From Proteiniphilum propionicum (lineage in GTDB: Bacteria; Bacteroidota; Bacteroidia; Bacteroidales; Dysgonomonadaceae), in the NCBI RefSeq assembly GCF_022267555.1, contig NZ_CP073586.1:1-64000 (forward strand): 64,000 nt of DNA, given 5' to 3'. This document shows positions 27,068-35,861 of this stretch, piece after piece. The position numbers and the translations under genes are program-made. Within the stretch, counting starts at the first letter, position 1. Every line of letters starts with the position of its first letter. The notes under the pieces are model-generated. The model worked only from the letters and a program-made list of their open reading frames with translations. It had not been told where the DNA came from and searched no databases.

Positions 27068-28073
27068 CAGAATCAAGATGGATAGTACGATCAATATTAA
27101 GAAAGAAGAGGCACGAATTTTGTTCATGGGGACACCCGAATTTGCTGTTGAATCACTAAAAGCGCTGGTTGAGAACGGATATAATGTAGTGGGAGTAGTA
27201 ACCATGCCCGACAAACCGGCAGGAAGGGGCTATTCACTCCGGCCATCACCCGTGAAACAGTATGCATTGCAGCAAGGGTTACCAGTGTTACAGCCGGAGA
27301 AGCTGAAGGATGAGGTGTTTCTGAATGAACTGAGAAAACTGAAAGCCGATCTGCAGGTTGTGGTGGCATTCCGCATGCTGCCTGAGGTAGTTTGGAGTAT
27401 GCCACCCAAAGGCACCATAAACCTGCACTCATCACTGCTTCCACAATACCGTGGTGCTGCCCCCATCAATTGGGCTATCATCAACGGAGAAAAGGAGACA
27501 GGTGTAACCACTTTTTTTATAACTCACGAAATAGATACCGGGGCGATCATTTTTCAGGAAAAGACACCTATCAGTAAACAAGATAATGCAGGATCAGTTC
27601 ACGACAGGCTAATGGCGATGGGAGCATCCCTTGTATTAAAAACGGTGGATACAGTCCTTAGCGGTAAGGCAGATACGGTTCTGCAGGACAAAATGTTCGC
27701 AAAAGAGCTGGAACTGAAGCCAGCACCCAAAATATTCAAGGACACCTGCCGTATCGACTGGGGAAAAACTGCTTCTGAGATATTTAATTTTATACGTGGC
27801 TTATCGCCCTACCCCGCCGCATGGACAGAATTAAACCAGCACGGCAGCAATGAGGCAGAGCGACTCAAAGTGTTTGCCTCGGAAGTAGCTGAAAGGTGCA
27901 ATCACTCCTTACCCTTGGGAACAATTGAAACAGATCACAAAACCTTTGTAAAAGTAGCAGTCAGGGACGGGTTCGTTCACATTAACGAACTTCAGTTGCC
28001 GGGAAAGAAAAGGATGAATATCACCGATTTCCTCAACGGTTACACTTTTAGTGAAAACGCGTTATTTATATAA
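27060..28073 (+). CDS. fmt: Methionyl-tRNA formyltransferase
   Basis: A 337-residue enzyme that formylates initiator Met-tRNA using 10-formyl-THF. It has MGTPEFAVESLKAL near the start, the catalytic HSSLLPQYRGAAPINWAI block and GVTTFFITHEIDTGAI, then the C-terminal tRNA-binding domain. The ATG at 27060 overlaps the CLC stop; the ATG at 27078 (MDSTINIKKEEARI) is an alternative start. The stop is one base away from the stop of the convergent DUF3078 gene, with no room for a terminator. Confidence 0.93.
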   Translation: MNNRIKMDSTINIKKEEARILFMGTPEFAVESLKALVENGYNVVGVVTMPDKPAGRGYSLRPSPVKQYALQQGLPVLQPEKLKDEVFLNELRKLKADLQVVVAFRMLPEVVWSMPPKGTINLHSSLLPQYRGAAPINWAIINGEKETGVTTFFITHEIDTGAIIFQEKTPISKQDNAGSVHDRLMAMGASLVLKTVDTVLSGKADTVLQDKMFAKELELKPAPKIFKDTCRIDWGKTASEIFNFIRGLSPYPAAWTELNQHGSNEAERLKVFASEVAERCNHSLPLGTIETDHKTFVKVAVRDGFVHINELQLPGKKRMNITDFLNGYTFSENALFI

Positions 28074-28074
28074 T

Positions 28075-29685
28075 CTACCACTTATAATTTAATCCGAAGC
28101 TGAGTGTCTGGTTGTACTGCCAATATTTTAGCTTCGAATCGGGTGGCACCCCGTCATCAAACCTGACATTCAAATATATGCGGGTTGAGAGTGCATTACT
28201 CAATGCCATATTAAGTGAGTTTTCGAATTCCGATACCACCTTCTCATAGCTTGTAAAATATGTAAGACGTGAATCCCATGCTATGTAGCGTGTAATATCA
28301 TATTTAAAGATCGATGTAATGGTGCTACCGATATCCATTAGAGATTTTTTTCCTTCAGGGATACCGAACCGTTTCACATTAATTGAGGAGTTCCCTACAT
28401 ATTTATAGTTTATTGAAATAGGAGCTATCGCCAGGTCCAGCTTCACACGACGATGACGCACCTTATCTGATTTTTTGTCCAGATTATATTTCAAACCCAC
28501 ACCTGCATTAACATATAAAGGAGCTAGAAAAGCGGATCGCAGATCGTTAGAGTTTGTGGGATAAGCATTAAACAGTTGCGTTTTTGCCTCCAGGTTCATT
28601 GAGTATGACCATTTGCTCGTAAATGCATTAACTCCAAAGTCGCCGTAATAACGAACAAGGTCATTTCCTATACGGTATCTCCTAAGTGTATCATCAGGTG
28701 CATTAAAAACAGATAGCCTCCACTCTAATGTGTTGTTGAACCTCACCTTGTCTTTATTGTAATTTGCAGTAAACTTTTGATAACTGTTGAAGTTCAGATT
28801 ATTTGTACCTCCCCTGTGCCAGTTATCGGAAAAATAGTTCTGAGCAAACTGAAAAGAGTGTTCTCCATTGCGTATCCAATATCTCCGGTTAATGGTTGCG
28901 ACCTCCACACCCGGTGCATCGAGGGAATATGTAGTTTCTGTTTTTATAAGCTCACGAAATGGATTAAAAGTCTCTTTCACCACATCATCCGCCCCAGACA
29001 TACGCGGCAGGGTGTCGAAAATTTCAACAGTATATTTTACTTTATCAGGGTAGGTCTTATAATAGTTCATCCTTACATCCTGTACAAAATCGTAGTGCCT
29101 TAGCTTTGGAGCGAAAGTTTTCTCCAGCGGTATAAGCAATCCTTTATCTTTGTCCTCATCCATGGGGTAAAATGACAATTCTCGCGGAAGAATTTCACCT
29201 GTGAAAATCATGGGAAGGAACAGAGGGCTGTAGAAAAGTGTATCCCTGAATGTCAATCCATCCATTGCATTATTATCATAATATCTTAAGGGCAGCTCCA
29301 ATGTCCCATTCTCTTTCCTTGAATAGAGTGAATCGAGATGGTTAATCATTAAATAATGTTTAACATTGGGAACAGGGGGTTCAGTTGATGTGAATACTCT
29401 GCGTTGAGGTGCTGGATACATATTAACATTAATCCGTGGTATTGCAACCGGCTCAACATTAATAATCTGTACTTCTGGCTGTTCAGGAGAAACTGTCTGT
29501 GTGTTTTCCGGTTGGTTTGTATGACGTTCTATTTGCCTGCTTATATCTGTTATATTACGAAACAAATCCGTACTATCCTGCACTTGTACCGGATCTTTTA
29601 TAACATAAGACGTGACGTCAATCACAGAAGCCACTGCCCCGAATGAAAAAAGAGATAAAATCAAAGGAAAAACGATTCGTTTCAT
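28075..29685 (-). CDS. DUF3078-family outer-membrane barrel
   Basis: A 536-residue exported protein with signal peptide MKRIVFPLILSLFSFGAVAS, a proline-rich linker and a C-terminal barrel. The segment NYFSDNWHRGGTNNLNF is the hallmark of DUF3078 proteins, common in Bacteroidetes, and strands end in SFGLNYKW with an aromatic C-terminus. Function unknown; probably an outer-membrane component. It has its own promoter (29769) and ends tail to tail with fmt. Confidence 0.78.
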   Translation of the reverse strand: MKRIVFPLILSLFSFGAVASVIDVTSYVIKDPVQVQDSTDLFRNITDISRQIERHTNQPENTQTVSPEQPEVQIINVEPVAIPRINVNMYPAPQRRVFTSTEPPVPNVKHYLMINHLDSLYSRKENGTLELPLRYYDNNAMDGLTFRDTLFYSPLFLPMIFTGEILPRELSFYPMDEDKDKGLLIPLEKTFAPKLRHYDFVQDVRMNYYKTYPDKVKYTVEIFDTLPRMSGADDVVKETFNPFRELIKTETTYSLDAPGVEVATINRRYWIRNGEHSFQFAQNYFSDNWHRGGTNNLNFNSYQKFTANYNKDKVRFNNTLEWRLSVFNAPDDTLRRYRIGNDLVRYYGDFGVNAFTSKWSYSMNLEAKTQLFNAYPTNSNDLRSAFLAPLYVNAGVGLKYNLDKKSDKVRHRRVKLDLAIAPISINYKYVGNSSINVKRFGIPEGKKSLMDIGSTITSIFKYDITRYIAWDSRLTYFTSYEKVVSEFENSLNMALSNALSTRIYLNVRFDDGVPPDSKLKYWQYNQTLSFGLNYKW

Positions 29686-29768
29686 ACCTAAATTTATATT
29701 GTATTAATATGCTTATTTCCTGTTATTTAGCAAATTTTATTATTCCGATTTTATTTTATTACAAATAG

Positions 29769-29776
29769 CAAAGATA
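29769..29776 (-). promoter_or_regulatory. -7 box of the DUF3078 gene
   Basis: The minus strand reads TATCTTTG, a perfect TAnnTTTG box, giving a leader of about 80 nt. Confidence 0.55.
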
Positions 29777-29843
29777 TAAAAAATGTTTTACTTAAAAACG
29801 ATATGCTTTGAAAACCACTCTCACATTTCGACTGCTTGTTATT

Positions 29844-29851
29844 TAACTTTG
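29844..29851 (+). promoter_or_regulatory. Orphan TAnnTTTG box before the repeat pair
   Basis: TAACTTTG on the plus strand, 37 nt before the first 28-bp repeat and not followed by any reading frame. If active, it would make a non-coding transcript through the repeats. Confidence 0.3.
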
Positions 29852-29887
29852 CATGTTTTACGATAACAGCTGAAAATTTAATATTCT

Positions 29888-29980
29888 GATGTTTCCGGGA
29901 ACTCTTTTAAAACCGGTGTTCGAACAAATAGTCTCATTTTTCATCTTATGAAGATGTTTCCGGGAACTCTATTGAAACCG
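29888..29980 (+). repeat. Pair of 28-bp repeats separated by 37 bp
   Basis: GATGTTTCCGGGAACTCT is followed by TTTAAAACCG at 29888-29915 and by ATTGAAACCG at 29953-29980: 26 of 28 bases agree. Each begins GTTTC after two or three bases and the second ends GAAAC, with a non-repeated 37-base spacer. Size and ends are CRISPR-like but there are only two copies and no cas genes. Confidence 0.6.
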
Positions 29981-30155
29981 AAAAGAAAGAAAAAGTTGAA
30001 CATATTCCAAATATCAGACTTCAAATCAAAACAAAACAGCAACAAAATAGCTGAAAAAATGGGATCTAATCCAAATAGCTGACTTCAGTCAACACTAAAA
30101 CTATAACATAACGGATAGCTGAATATGAAACATTAAAAATTTGCTTATACGATGA

Positions 30156-30188
30156 TTGCGTAAAATCGTTTGACAATAGTTATATTTG
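30156..30188 (+). promoter_or_regulatory. Candidate promoter upstream of miaA
   Basis: TTG at 30156-30158, a 22-nt spacer and TATATTTG at 30181-30188. It would produce a leader of about 280 nt before miaA. The rest of the 29686-30479 gap holds the repeat pair, three copies of ATAGCTGA near 30045-30122, and dispersed element copy A. Confidence 0.4.
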
Positions 30189-30382
30189 CATAAGATATAG
30201 AAATAACAATTGAGCCCCGTCCAAAATGTCTTTTTCATTGCAATCGAATAAAAAAATATATACTGTGCTGAGAGCGAATCAAACTTGTCTTGAGTCACAG
30301 GGAGAACTGACCGCAGCAGAAGACCAGATTTCATTTTAAAGTAACATTCTTGGTAATAAAATCAGTATAACTGCACAGAAAT

Positions 30383-30470
30383 AGTAACTCACTTAACTTT
30401 CGCATCTATCCAAACGATGCGTATATAAAAATAAGCTGTTTAGCTATTTTCGGGTGAGATGCCGGGGAAA
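30383..30470. repeat. Dispersed hairpin element, copy A
   Basis: AACTCACTTAACTTTCGCATC, a nine-base loop and GATGCG (hairpin CGCATC/GATGCG), then GTATATAAAAA, an AGCT-GTTT-AGCT hairpin and TATTTTCGGGTGAGATG. The same order of words occurs at 20471, 45958 and 47826. It covers the upstream ATG at 30459, so that ATG is unlikely to start miaA. Confidence 0.5.
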
Positions 30471-30479
30471 GCTGATAAT

Positions 30480-31394
30480 ATGGGAAATAGACTGATCACA
30501 ATACTTGGCCCTACGGCATGTGGCAAAACCACATTTGCCACACATCTGGCTTATGAGCTGGATGGTGAAATTCTGAGTGCCGATTCACGGCAGGTATACA
30601 AGCAGATGGATATCGGTACAGGCAAGGACCTCTCTGATTACATTGTTGACGGCACCCTAATACCCTATCATCTCATCGATATTCGCTATCCGGGCGACAA
30701 GTATACGCTCTACGACTATCAGCACGATTTTCATGTTGCATACCTTGATATTATATCGCGCGGTAAAAGGCCCATACTTTGCGGCGGCACCGGGCTCTAT
30801 ATTGAGTCTGTTCTAAAGGGATATAACCTGCCAGACGTGCCCGCCGATTCCGAATTGAGAAGATCTCTTGAAGAGAAATCGCTGAAAGAACTGGCCAGAA
30901 TACTGCGAAGCTATGGCCCACTTCACAACATCACCGATACAGACACAAAAAAACGGGCTATCCGGGCGATAGAAATTGCCGATTTCAAGTCTAAACAGAC
31001 AGCTTCGGCTTCCGAATTCCCGTCTGTTGATAGCATCATACTAGGACTTCATATCGACAGGAATTTGCGTCGGAAAAAAATTAGCGACCGCCTGCAGGTA
31101 AGATTACGTGAAGGCATGGTAGATGAGGTGAAAAAAATCATAAATTCAGGTGTCTCACCGGAAGATCTTATCTACTACGGGCTGGAATATAAATTTGTAA
31201 CCCTATACGTGACAGGGGTTATCAGTTATGAAGAGATGTCAGGACAGCTGGAAACAGCTATTCATCAGTTTGCCAAACGGCAAATGACCTGGTTCAGGGG
31301 AATGGAACGCCGCGGATTAACTATTCACTGGATTGACGCTTCTCTTCCAATGAAAGAAAAACTATTACAAGCACATTCTTTCATTGGGAAATAA
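30480..31394 (+). CDS. miaA: tRNA dimethylallyltransferase (MiaA-like)
   Basis: Start placed at 30480 (MGNRLITILGPTACGKTT), 304 residues; the earlier ATG at 30459 lies in a repeat. The P-loop GPTACGKT and the ADSRQVYKQMDIGTGK motif that binds the isoprenyl donor are characteristic. The enzyme adds a dimethylallyl group to A37 of tRNAs reading UNN codons. A Bacteroidetes genome often has two miaA paralogues; this shorter form (the D-T-D-TKKRAIRAIEI helix is kept) may be the second one. lysA follows on the same strand, behind its own candidate promoter. Confidence 0.87.
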   Translation: MGNRLITILGPTACGKTTFATHLAYELDGEILSADSRQVYKQMDIGTGKDLSDYIVDGTLIPYHLIDIRYPGDKYTLYDYQHDFHVAYLDIISRGKRPILCGGTGLYIESVLKGYNLPDVPADSELRRSLEEKSLKELARILRSYGPLHNITDTDTKKRAIRAIEIADFKSKQTASASEFPSVDSIILGLHIDRNLRRKKISDRLQVRLREGMVDEVKKIINSGVSPEDLIYYGLEYKFVTLYVTGVISYEEMSGQLETAIHQFAKRQMTWFRGMERRGLTIHWIDASLPMKEKLLQAHSFIGK

Positions 31395-31496
31395 GCTTAA
31401 TTGAGTTTTTCATCCCATTCATTTATTGAGTACCCCTGCTAAAAGTCTCCTTCACTGCAAAAAAAATAAATTGTATGAAAATCGCCGGAATTATCG

Positions 31497-31547
31497 TAAT
31501 TTTGCTGTCCTGATAACAAGAGCTCCTGCTGCTTCAAAAGCAACAGG
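31497..31547 (+). promoter_or_regulatory. lysA promoter box and leader hairpin
   Basis: TAATTTTG (31497-31504) fits TAnnTTTG. About 20 nt on is a hairpin, CCTG-C-TGCTT with AAGCA-A-CAGG (31525-31547), followed by ATCTGCTTTT. It may be a leader structure for lysA; it lacks a strong T run. Confidence 0.4.
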
Positions 31548-31579
31548 ATCTGCTTTTCACCAAATATACGTTTAAACAG

Positions 31580-32737
31580 ATGATAAAAGGAGCATTTCCA
31601 GTTGAGAAATTCAAGAAACTTGACACGCCTTTCTATTATTACGATATGGAGCTGTTGAGAAACACTCTTGAGACAATAAAGAAAGAGACCGAAAATAGGC
31701 CGTTTCACATACACTACGCGGTAAAGGCGAATGCAAACCCGCGCATTATGGAAGAGATAGCTTCTTTCGGGTTTGGTGTGGACTGTGTAAGCGGAAATGA
31801 AATACTAAAGGCACTGGAGTGTGGTTTTTCTCCCGGTAAAATTGTTTTTGCCGGCGTTGGAAAGAGCGACAGGGAGATAGAGATCGGGCTCAAGCATGAT
31901 ATATTCTGCTTTAACGTTGAATCTATACCTGAGCTTGAGGTGCTCAATTCCCTTTCTGAAGGAAAAGGAAAAACTGCTCGTGTGGCTCTTCGCATTAACC
32001 CTAACGTTGATGCGCATACCCACAAATATATTACCACCGGTTTAGAAGAAAACAAGTTCGGCATCAACGAAAGGGATCTTCCGGAAGTGCTGAAGCTTAT
32101 AAACTCCTCTCCGAATATTGAGCTCATCGGGATGCATTTCCATATAGGTTCTCAGATTACCGACCTCTCTTCGTTCGAGGATCTATGCGTTAAAGTTGAG
32201 GAGTTGCAGGAATGGTTTAACAAAAGGGGTGTAAGGCTTTCGATAATAAATGTGGGTGGAGGACTTGGAATAAATTATCATCATCCCAACCATTTCCCGA
32301 TGGCTGATTTTGAGTCCTATTTCAGGTTGTTCGTAAAAAACCTGAAGCTACAAAAAGGCCAGAATCTGCACTTCGAACTGGGCCGTTCGGTAGTAGCTCC
32401 ATGCGGTTCACTTATTACCCGCGTTCTTTACGTGAAGAAAGGTATTCAGAAGAAATTTCTGATAGTTGATGCCGGCATGACCGATTTAATCCGGCCAGCC
32501 TTGTATCAGGCATTTCATCATATTGAAAATATCAGCTCAGACAATGAATACACACCCTACGACGTTGTAGGCCCTATCTGTGAATCTAGTGACGTGTTCG
32601 CTGAACAGTTAATGTTGAACTGGGCAGAAAGGGGTGATCTCTTAGCCATTCGTTCTACCGGAGCATACGGAGAAACAATGGCATCACAATACAACTGCCG
32701 CGATCTTCCTGAATCCTGTTTTTCTGATACTCTTTAA
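31580..32737 (+). CDS. lysA: Diaminopimelate decarboxylase
   Basis: A 385-residue fold-type III PLP enzyme that converts meso-diaminopimelate to lysine. The PLP lysine lies in HYAVKANANP near the start, GGGLGI and ELGRSVVAPCGSL bind the PLP phosphate, and CESSDVFAEQ carries the catalytic cysteine of the second subunit. Length is normal. The glycosyltransferase gene follows 17 nt after the stop. Confidence 0.93.
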   Translation: MIKGAFPVEKFKKLDTPFYYYDMELLRNTLETIKKETENRPFHIHYAVKANANPRIMEEIASFGFGVDCVSGNEILKALECGFSPGKIVFAGVGKSDREIEIGLKHDIFCFNVESIPELEVLNSLSEGKGKTARVALRINPNVDAHTHKYITTGLEENKFGINERDLPEVLKLINSSPNIELIGMHFHIGSQITDLSSFEDLCVKVEELQEWFNKRGVRLSIINVGGGLGINYHHPNHFPMADFESYFRLFVKNLKLQKGQNLHFELGRSVVAPCGSLITRVLYVKKGIQKKFLIVDAGMTDLIRPALYQAFHHIENISSDNEYTPYDVVGPICESSDVFAEQLMLNWAERGDLLAIRSTGAYGETMASQYNCRDLPESCFSDTL

Positions 32738-32754
32738 TTAAATTCAATGCTATA

Positions 32755-33930
32755 ATGGATAGTATCTTTTCAGCTTTACCACATTTTTCCATGATTGAAT
32801 GGATTTTGACAGGCTCACTGTTTCTTTTCTTTCTGATTCAACTCTTTTTTTATCTTTCAGTTTACAGAAAACCTTATTTATACGAGAAAAAGAGAAAAAG
32901 GAGTATCGTCCCCGACGAAGAACTGCCTGGAATCTCAGTAATAATCTCCTCAAAAAATAATTCGGAAGAGCTGGAGAAGAACCTGCCCTTTTTTTTTGAA
33001 CAGGATTATCCCAATTTCGAGGTTATTGTAATAAACAGCGGCTCATCAGATGAAACTGACATGGTATTGAAAGCCGCTGAACTAAGATATCCACGCCTCT
33101 ACCACACCTATGTACCTGCAGAAGCCGATGAGATAAACGAAAAAAAACTGGCGCTCACACTGGGTATCAAAGCAGCAAAAAACGACATACTCCTCTTTAC
33201 GGAATCATATTGCAGGCCATGCTCCAGACTATGGATTAAGGAGTATGGGAAAGAATTCTTAGATGGAAAAGAGATTGTACTTGGATATAGCAAGCTGTTG
33301 ATCCGGAAAAATGTTCACATGCGAAATTTTATAATATTCGACAACCTCATCCATCATCTGAAGTTTTTATCCATGGCCATTGCACACAGGCCATTCATGG
33401 GAATTGGCCGGAATATGGCCTATAAAAAAGAGCTTTTTTTCAAGAATAAAGGCTTTTCGCAGGTGTTGAGTATTGACGGTGGTGAGGATGATTTGTATAT
33501 CAACAGGATTGCACGCAGAAGCATTACCGGTGTGGTTATTTCTCCAGAAAGCATAACTGAAACAGACAGTGTTGACAACTTTTCCACATGGAGAGCGTTA
33601 AAGTCAAAGTATTTATACACAAAACAGTTTTATGAAGGTTTCCCTTCCAGGGTATTCGGTTGTGAGACCTTCTCCAAATATGTGTTTTACACAGTATTCA
33701 TAGCTGCTACGGCATTAGGTATTGTCTGGCATAACTACTTGCTTTTGCTGTTCACCTTCCTGCTCTTTGTAATCCGCTATTTAGTCCAGCTTGCAGTAAT
33801 CAACAAAAATAGCCATCTCTTTCGAGCCGGAAGATATCATATAAATCTGATCTTTTTTGATATTTTTCAACCTTTCAATAATTTGCAATTCAGAAAATAT
33901 GCCAACAGGAGAAACGGATTACGACGATAA
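32755..33930 (+). CDS. Membrane-bound family 2 glycosyltransferase
   Basis: A 391-residue protein with an N-terminal membrane helix (about residues 14-35), a GT-A catalytic domain (GISVIISSKNNSEELEKNL, then EVIVINSGSSDETD) and two C-terminal helices (near 302-345). SIDGGEDDLYINRIA corresponds to the acceptor-side ED motif. It probably transfers a sugar to a lipid or envelope glycan at the inner membrane; donor and acceptor are unknown. The 17-nt gap suggests cotranscription with lysA. Confidence 0.8.
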   Translation: MDSIFSALPHFSMIEWILTGSLFLFFLIQLFFYLSVYRKPYLYEKKRKRSIVPDEELPGISVIISSKNNSEELEKNLPFFFEQDYPNFEVIVINSGSSDETDMVLKAAELRYPRLYHTYVPAEADEINEKKLALTLGIKAAKNDILLFTESYCRPCSRLWIKEYGKEFLDGKEIVLGYSKLLIRKNVHMRNFIIFDNLIHHLKFLSMAIAHRPFMGIGRNMAYKKELFFKNKGFSQVLSIDGGEDDLYINRIARRSITGVVISPESITETDSVDNFSTWRALKSKYLYTKQFYEGFPSRVFGCETFSKYVFYTVFIAATALGIVWHNYLLLLFTFLLFVIRYLVQLAVINKNSHLFRAGRYHINLIFFDIFQPFNNLQFRKYANRRNGLRR

Positions 33931-34083
33931 ACCGATCATAAAAAAGGGTCAAGCGCCATTTTGTCAGTTGAAAATTCCTTTTGATTATGGCGGATGGGGT
34001 TAAATGCGGTTAATCAATTATTGATTCAGTTAAAAGTGTTAAAAAGATAATCTTACTGATGAAAATCTGCACATTATTTGTCT

Positions 34084-34091
34084 TATATTTG
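34084..34091 (+). promoter_or_regulatory. -7 box of htrA
   Basis: TATATTTG, 37 nt before the chosen htrA start. It argues against the upstream ATG at 34078, which would lie before the transcription start. Confidence 0.5.
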
Positions 34092-34128
34092 TTGTTCTGT
34101 GATAAAAAATAAATTCAATATTACTAAT

Positions 34129-35655
34129 ATGAATACAAGTAACACTAAAAACGTAATTGCAATCGTACTGGTTGCTATTTTGAGCTCAGTAGTTACTTTA
34201 CTGGGTTACAATATTATCGGCAAAAACAACAGTAGTCGTGCCGATGCATCAGGAAATGTGACATCAAAAGAAATTGGAACCTATTCAAACTCATTTAACC
34301 AAGACAAAAATGTTGTACTCACCAATCTTACAACATCAGAAGGGTATCCCGATTTCACAGAAGCTGCTTCCAGGTCGGTAAACGGTGTAGTACACGTAAA
34401 AACTACGACAATAAGCCAGCAGCAGTATATCAATCCGTTCGACTATTTCTTCGGATTTGGCGACCGCATACCTCAGCAGCGTGAACAGGTCGGTTTCGGC
34501 TCCGGCGTTATAATTTCAAAGGATGGATATATAATAACAAATAATCATGTGGTGGAGAATGCCACTGAGGTATCTGTATCTTTAAACGACAATCGTGAAT
34601 TTACAGCCAAAGTGATTGGCACAGATCCGCAGAGCGACATTGCTCTGCTTAAGATAGAAGGTGAAGATTTTCCATATCTTACATTCGGCAACTCCGACGC
34701 TCTTGAGGTAGGAGAATGGGTTCTGGCCGTGGGCAACCCGTTTAACTTGACTTCTACCGTTACTGCCGGTATAGTAAGTGCTAAAAACAGAAGCAACGTT
34801 ATGGGAGGAGGCAGCCTTAACATTCAATCGTTCATTCAAATTGATGCAGCCGTCAATCCAGGGAACAGCGGGGGCGCCCTTGTAAACACCAGAGGTGAGC
34901 TGGTAGGCATAAATACTGCTATTTTTTCCCAAACAGGAAATTTTGCAGGTTACGCTTTTGCCGTTCCCATCTCAATAGCTGGAAAGGTTGCAGCCGATCT
35001 TAAAGAGTATGGCACTGTACAGCGTGCGGTTTTAGGCATACAGGTTCCGAATATAGAAAACATAAGACGTCAGGACCCAGATAAAGCACGTGAGCTGTCG
35101 CAGATAAAAGGTGTTCTTGTGGAAGATTTCAGTGACCGCAGTGCCGCGAGGGCTGCAGGCATACAGAAGGGAGACGTGCTTACCGCCATCAACAATGTGC
35201 CTATCCGCAATTTTGCAGAATTACAGAGCCAGTTGAACAGATACAGGCCCGGTGACAAGATCAGTGTGACAGTCGACCGCAATGGCAAAAGCCATAGTTT
35301 TAACATAGAACTTAAAAATGATGAAGGCAGCACAGAAATTACCCGCAGTTCCGATTCAATCAGCACATTGGGCGCTACTTTCAAACCGATCCCCGATGAA
35401 AGGAAAAAACAACTGGGCATATCAAGCGGTATAGAGGTTGTAAGTGTTACAAACAGCGGGCTTTTCAGAAAAGAGGGCATCAACAAAGGGTTCATCATTA
35501 TGAGAATAAACAATACTCCGGTTAACAGTGAAAGCGATATAGCCAAAATTATTGCTTCCACGAGCAACCGTCAGGATAAAGTACTGCTTGTAGCAGGTTT
35601 TTATCCGAATGGAAGAACCCAATATATTGCCATTGATCTGACTGGTAATAAATGA
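34129..35655 (+). CDS. htrA: HtrA/DegQ-type periplasmic serine protease
   Basis: From 34129 the protein has 508 residues and begins with a signal anchor (MNTSNTKNVIAIVLVAILSS). The trypsin-like triad is H140 (NNHVVENA), D170 (QSDIALL) and S247 (PGNSGGAL). Two PDZ domains follow (about 280-370 and 400-500; DRSAARAAGIQKGDVLTAIN is the first). It degrades or refolds damaged envelope proteins in the periplasm. It stands as a single gene with rpoD downstream, the gap holding two competing hairpins. Confidence 0.93.
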   Translation: MNTSNTKNVIAIVLVAILSSVVTLLGYNIIGKNNSSRADASGNVTSKEIGTYSNSFNQDKNVVLTNLTTSEGYPDFTEAASRSVNGVVHVKTTTISQQQYINPFDYFFGFGDRIPQQREQVGFGSGVIISKDGYIITNNHVVENATEVSVSLNDNREFTAKVIGTDPQSDIALLKIEGEDFPYLTFGNSDALEVGEWVLAVGNPFNLTSTVTAGIVSAKNRSNVMGGGSLNIQSFIQIDAAVNPGNSGGALVNTRGELVGINTAIFSQTGNFAGYAFAVPISIAGKVAADLKEYGTVQRAVLGIQVPNIENIRRQDPDKARELSQIKGVLVEDFSDRSAARAAGIQKGDVLTAINNVPIRNFAELQSQLNRYRPGDKISVTVDRNGKSHSFNIELKNDEGSTEITRSSDSISTLGATFKPIPDERKKQLGISSGIEVVSVTNSGLFRKEGINKGFIIMRINNTPVNSESDIAKIIASTSNRQDKVLLVAGFYPNGRTQYIAIDLTGNK

Positions 35656-35717
35656 CATAGCGTTAACGAAGGTTAATTACTGCCTTTTCAGTAACAAAAC
35701 AGAGTTATTTGTGTTTT

Positions 35718-35774
35718 TATAGCAAAGGAGTCGGTTAAATACCATATTCCTTTGCTATATGTTTGGAATATGGT
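35718..35774. promoter_or_regulatory. Two overlapping perfect inverted repeats between htrA and rpoD
   Basis: TATAGCAAAGGA (35718-35729) pairs perfectly with TCCTTTGCTATA (35748-35759), a 12-bp stem with an 18-base loop. ACCATATTCC (35741-35750) pairs perfectly with GGAATATGGT (35765-35774). The two share bases 35748-35750, so they cannot both form. They lie 60-100 nt after htrA and 30-90 nt before the rpoD -7 box. Confidence 0.65.
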
Positions 35775-35806
35775 TTATATCGTAAATTAATAACAAAAAT
35801 ATTTTG

Positions 35807-35814
35807 TAACTTTG
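35807..35814 (+). promoter_or_regulatory. -7 box of rpoD
   Basis: TAACTTTG matches TAnnTTTG, giving a leader of about 40 nt before the sigma-factor gene. Confidence 0.6.
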
Positions 35815-35861
35815 CGCTCCCTCCTTAGTTCCAATTAAAAAAATCAGACTAATAAAGATAA

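Noticed and set aside
29888-29980. Calling the repeat pair a CRISPR array
   Set aside because: Only two repeats, no cas genes in the window, and no third repeat at the expected spacing on either side; kept as repeat only.
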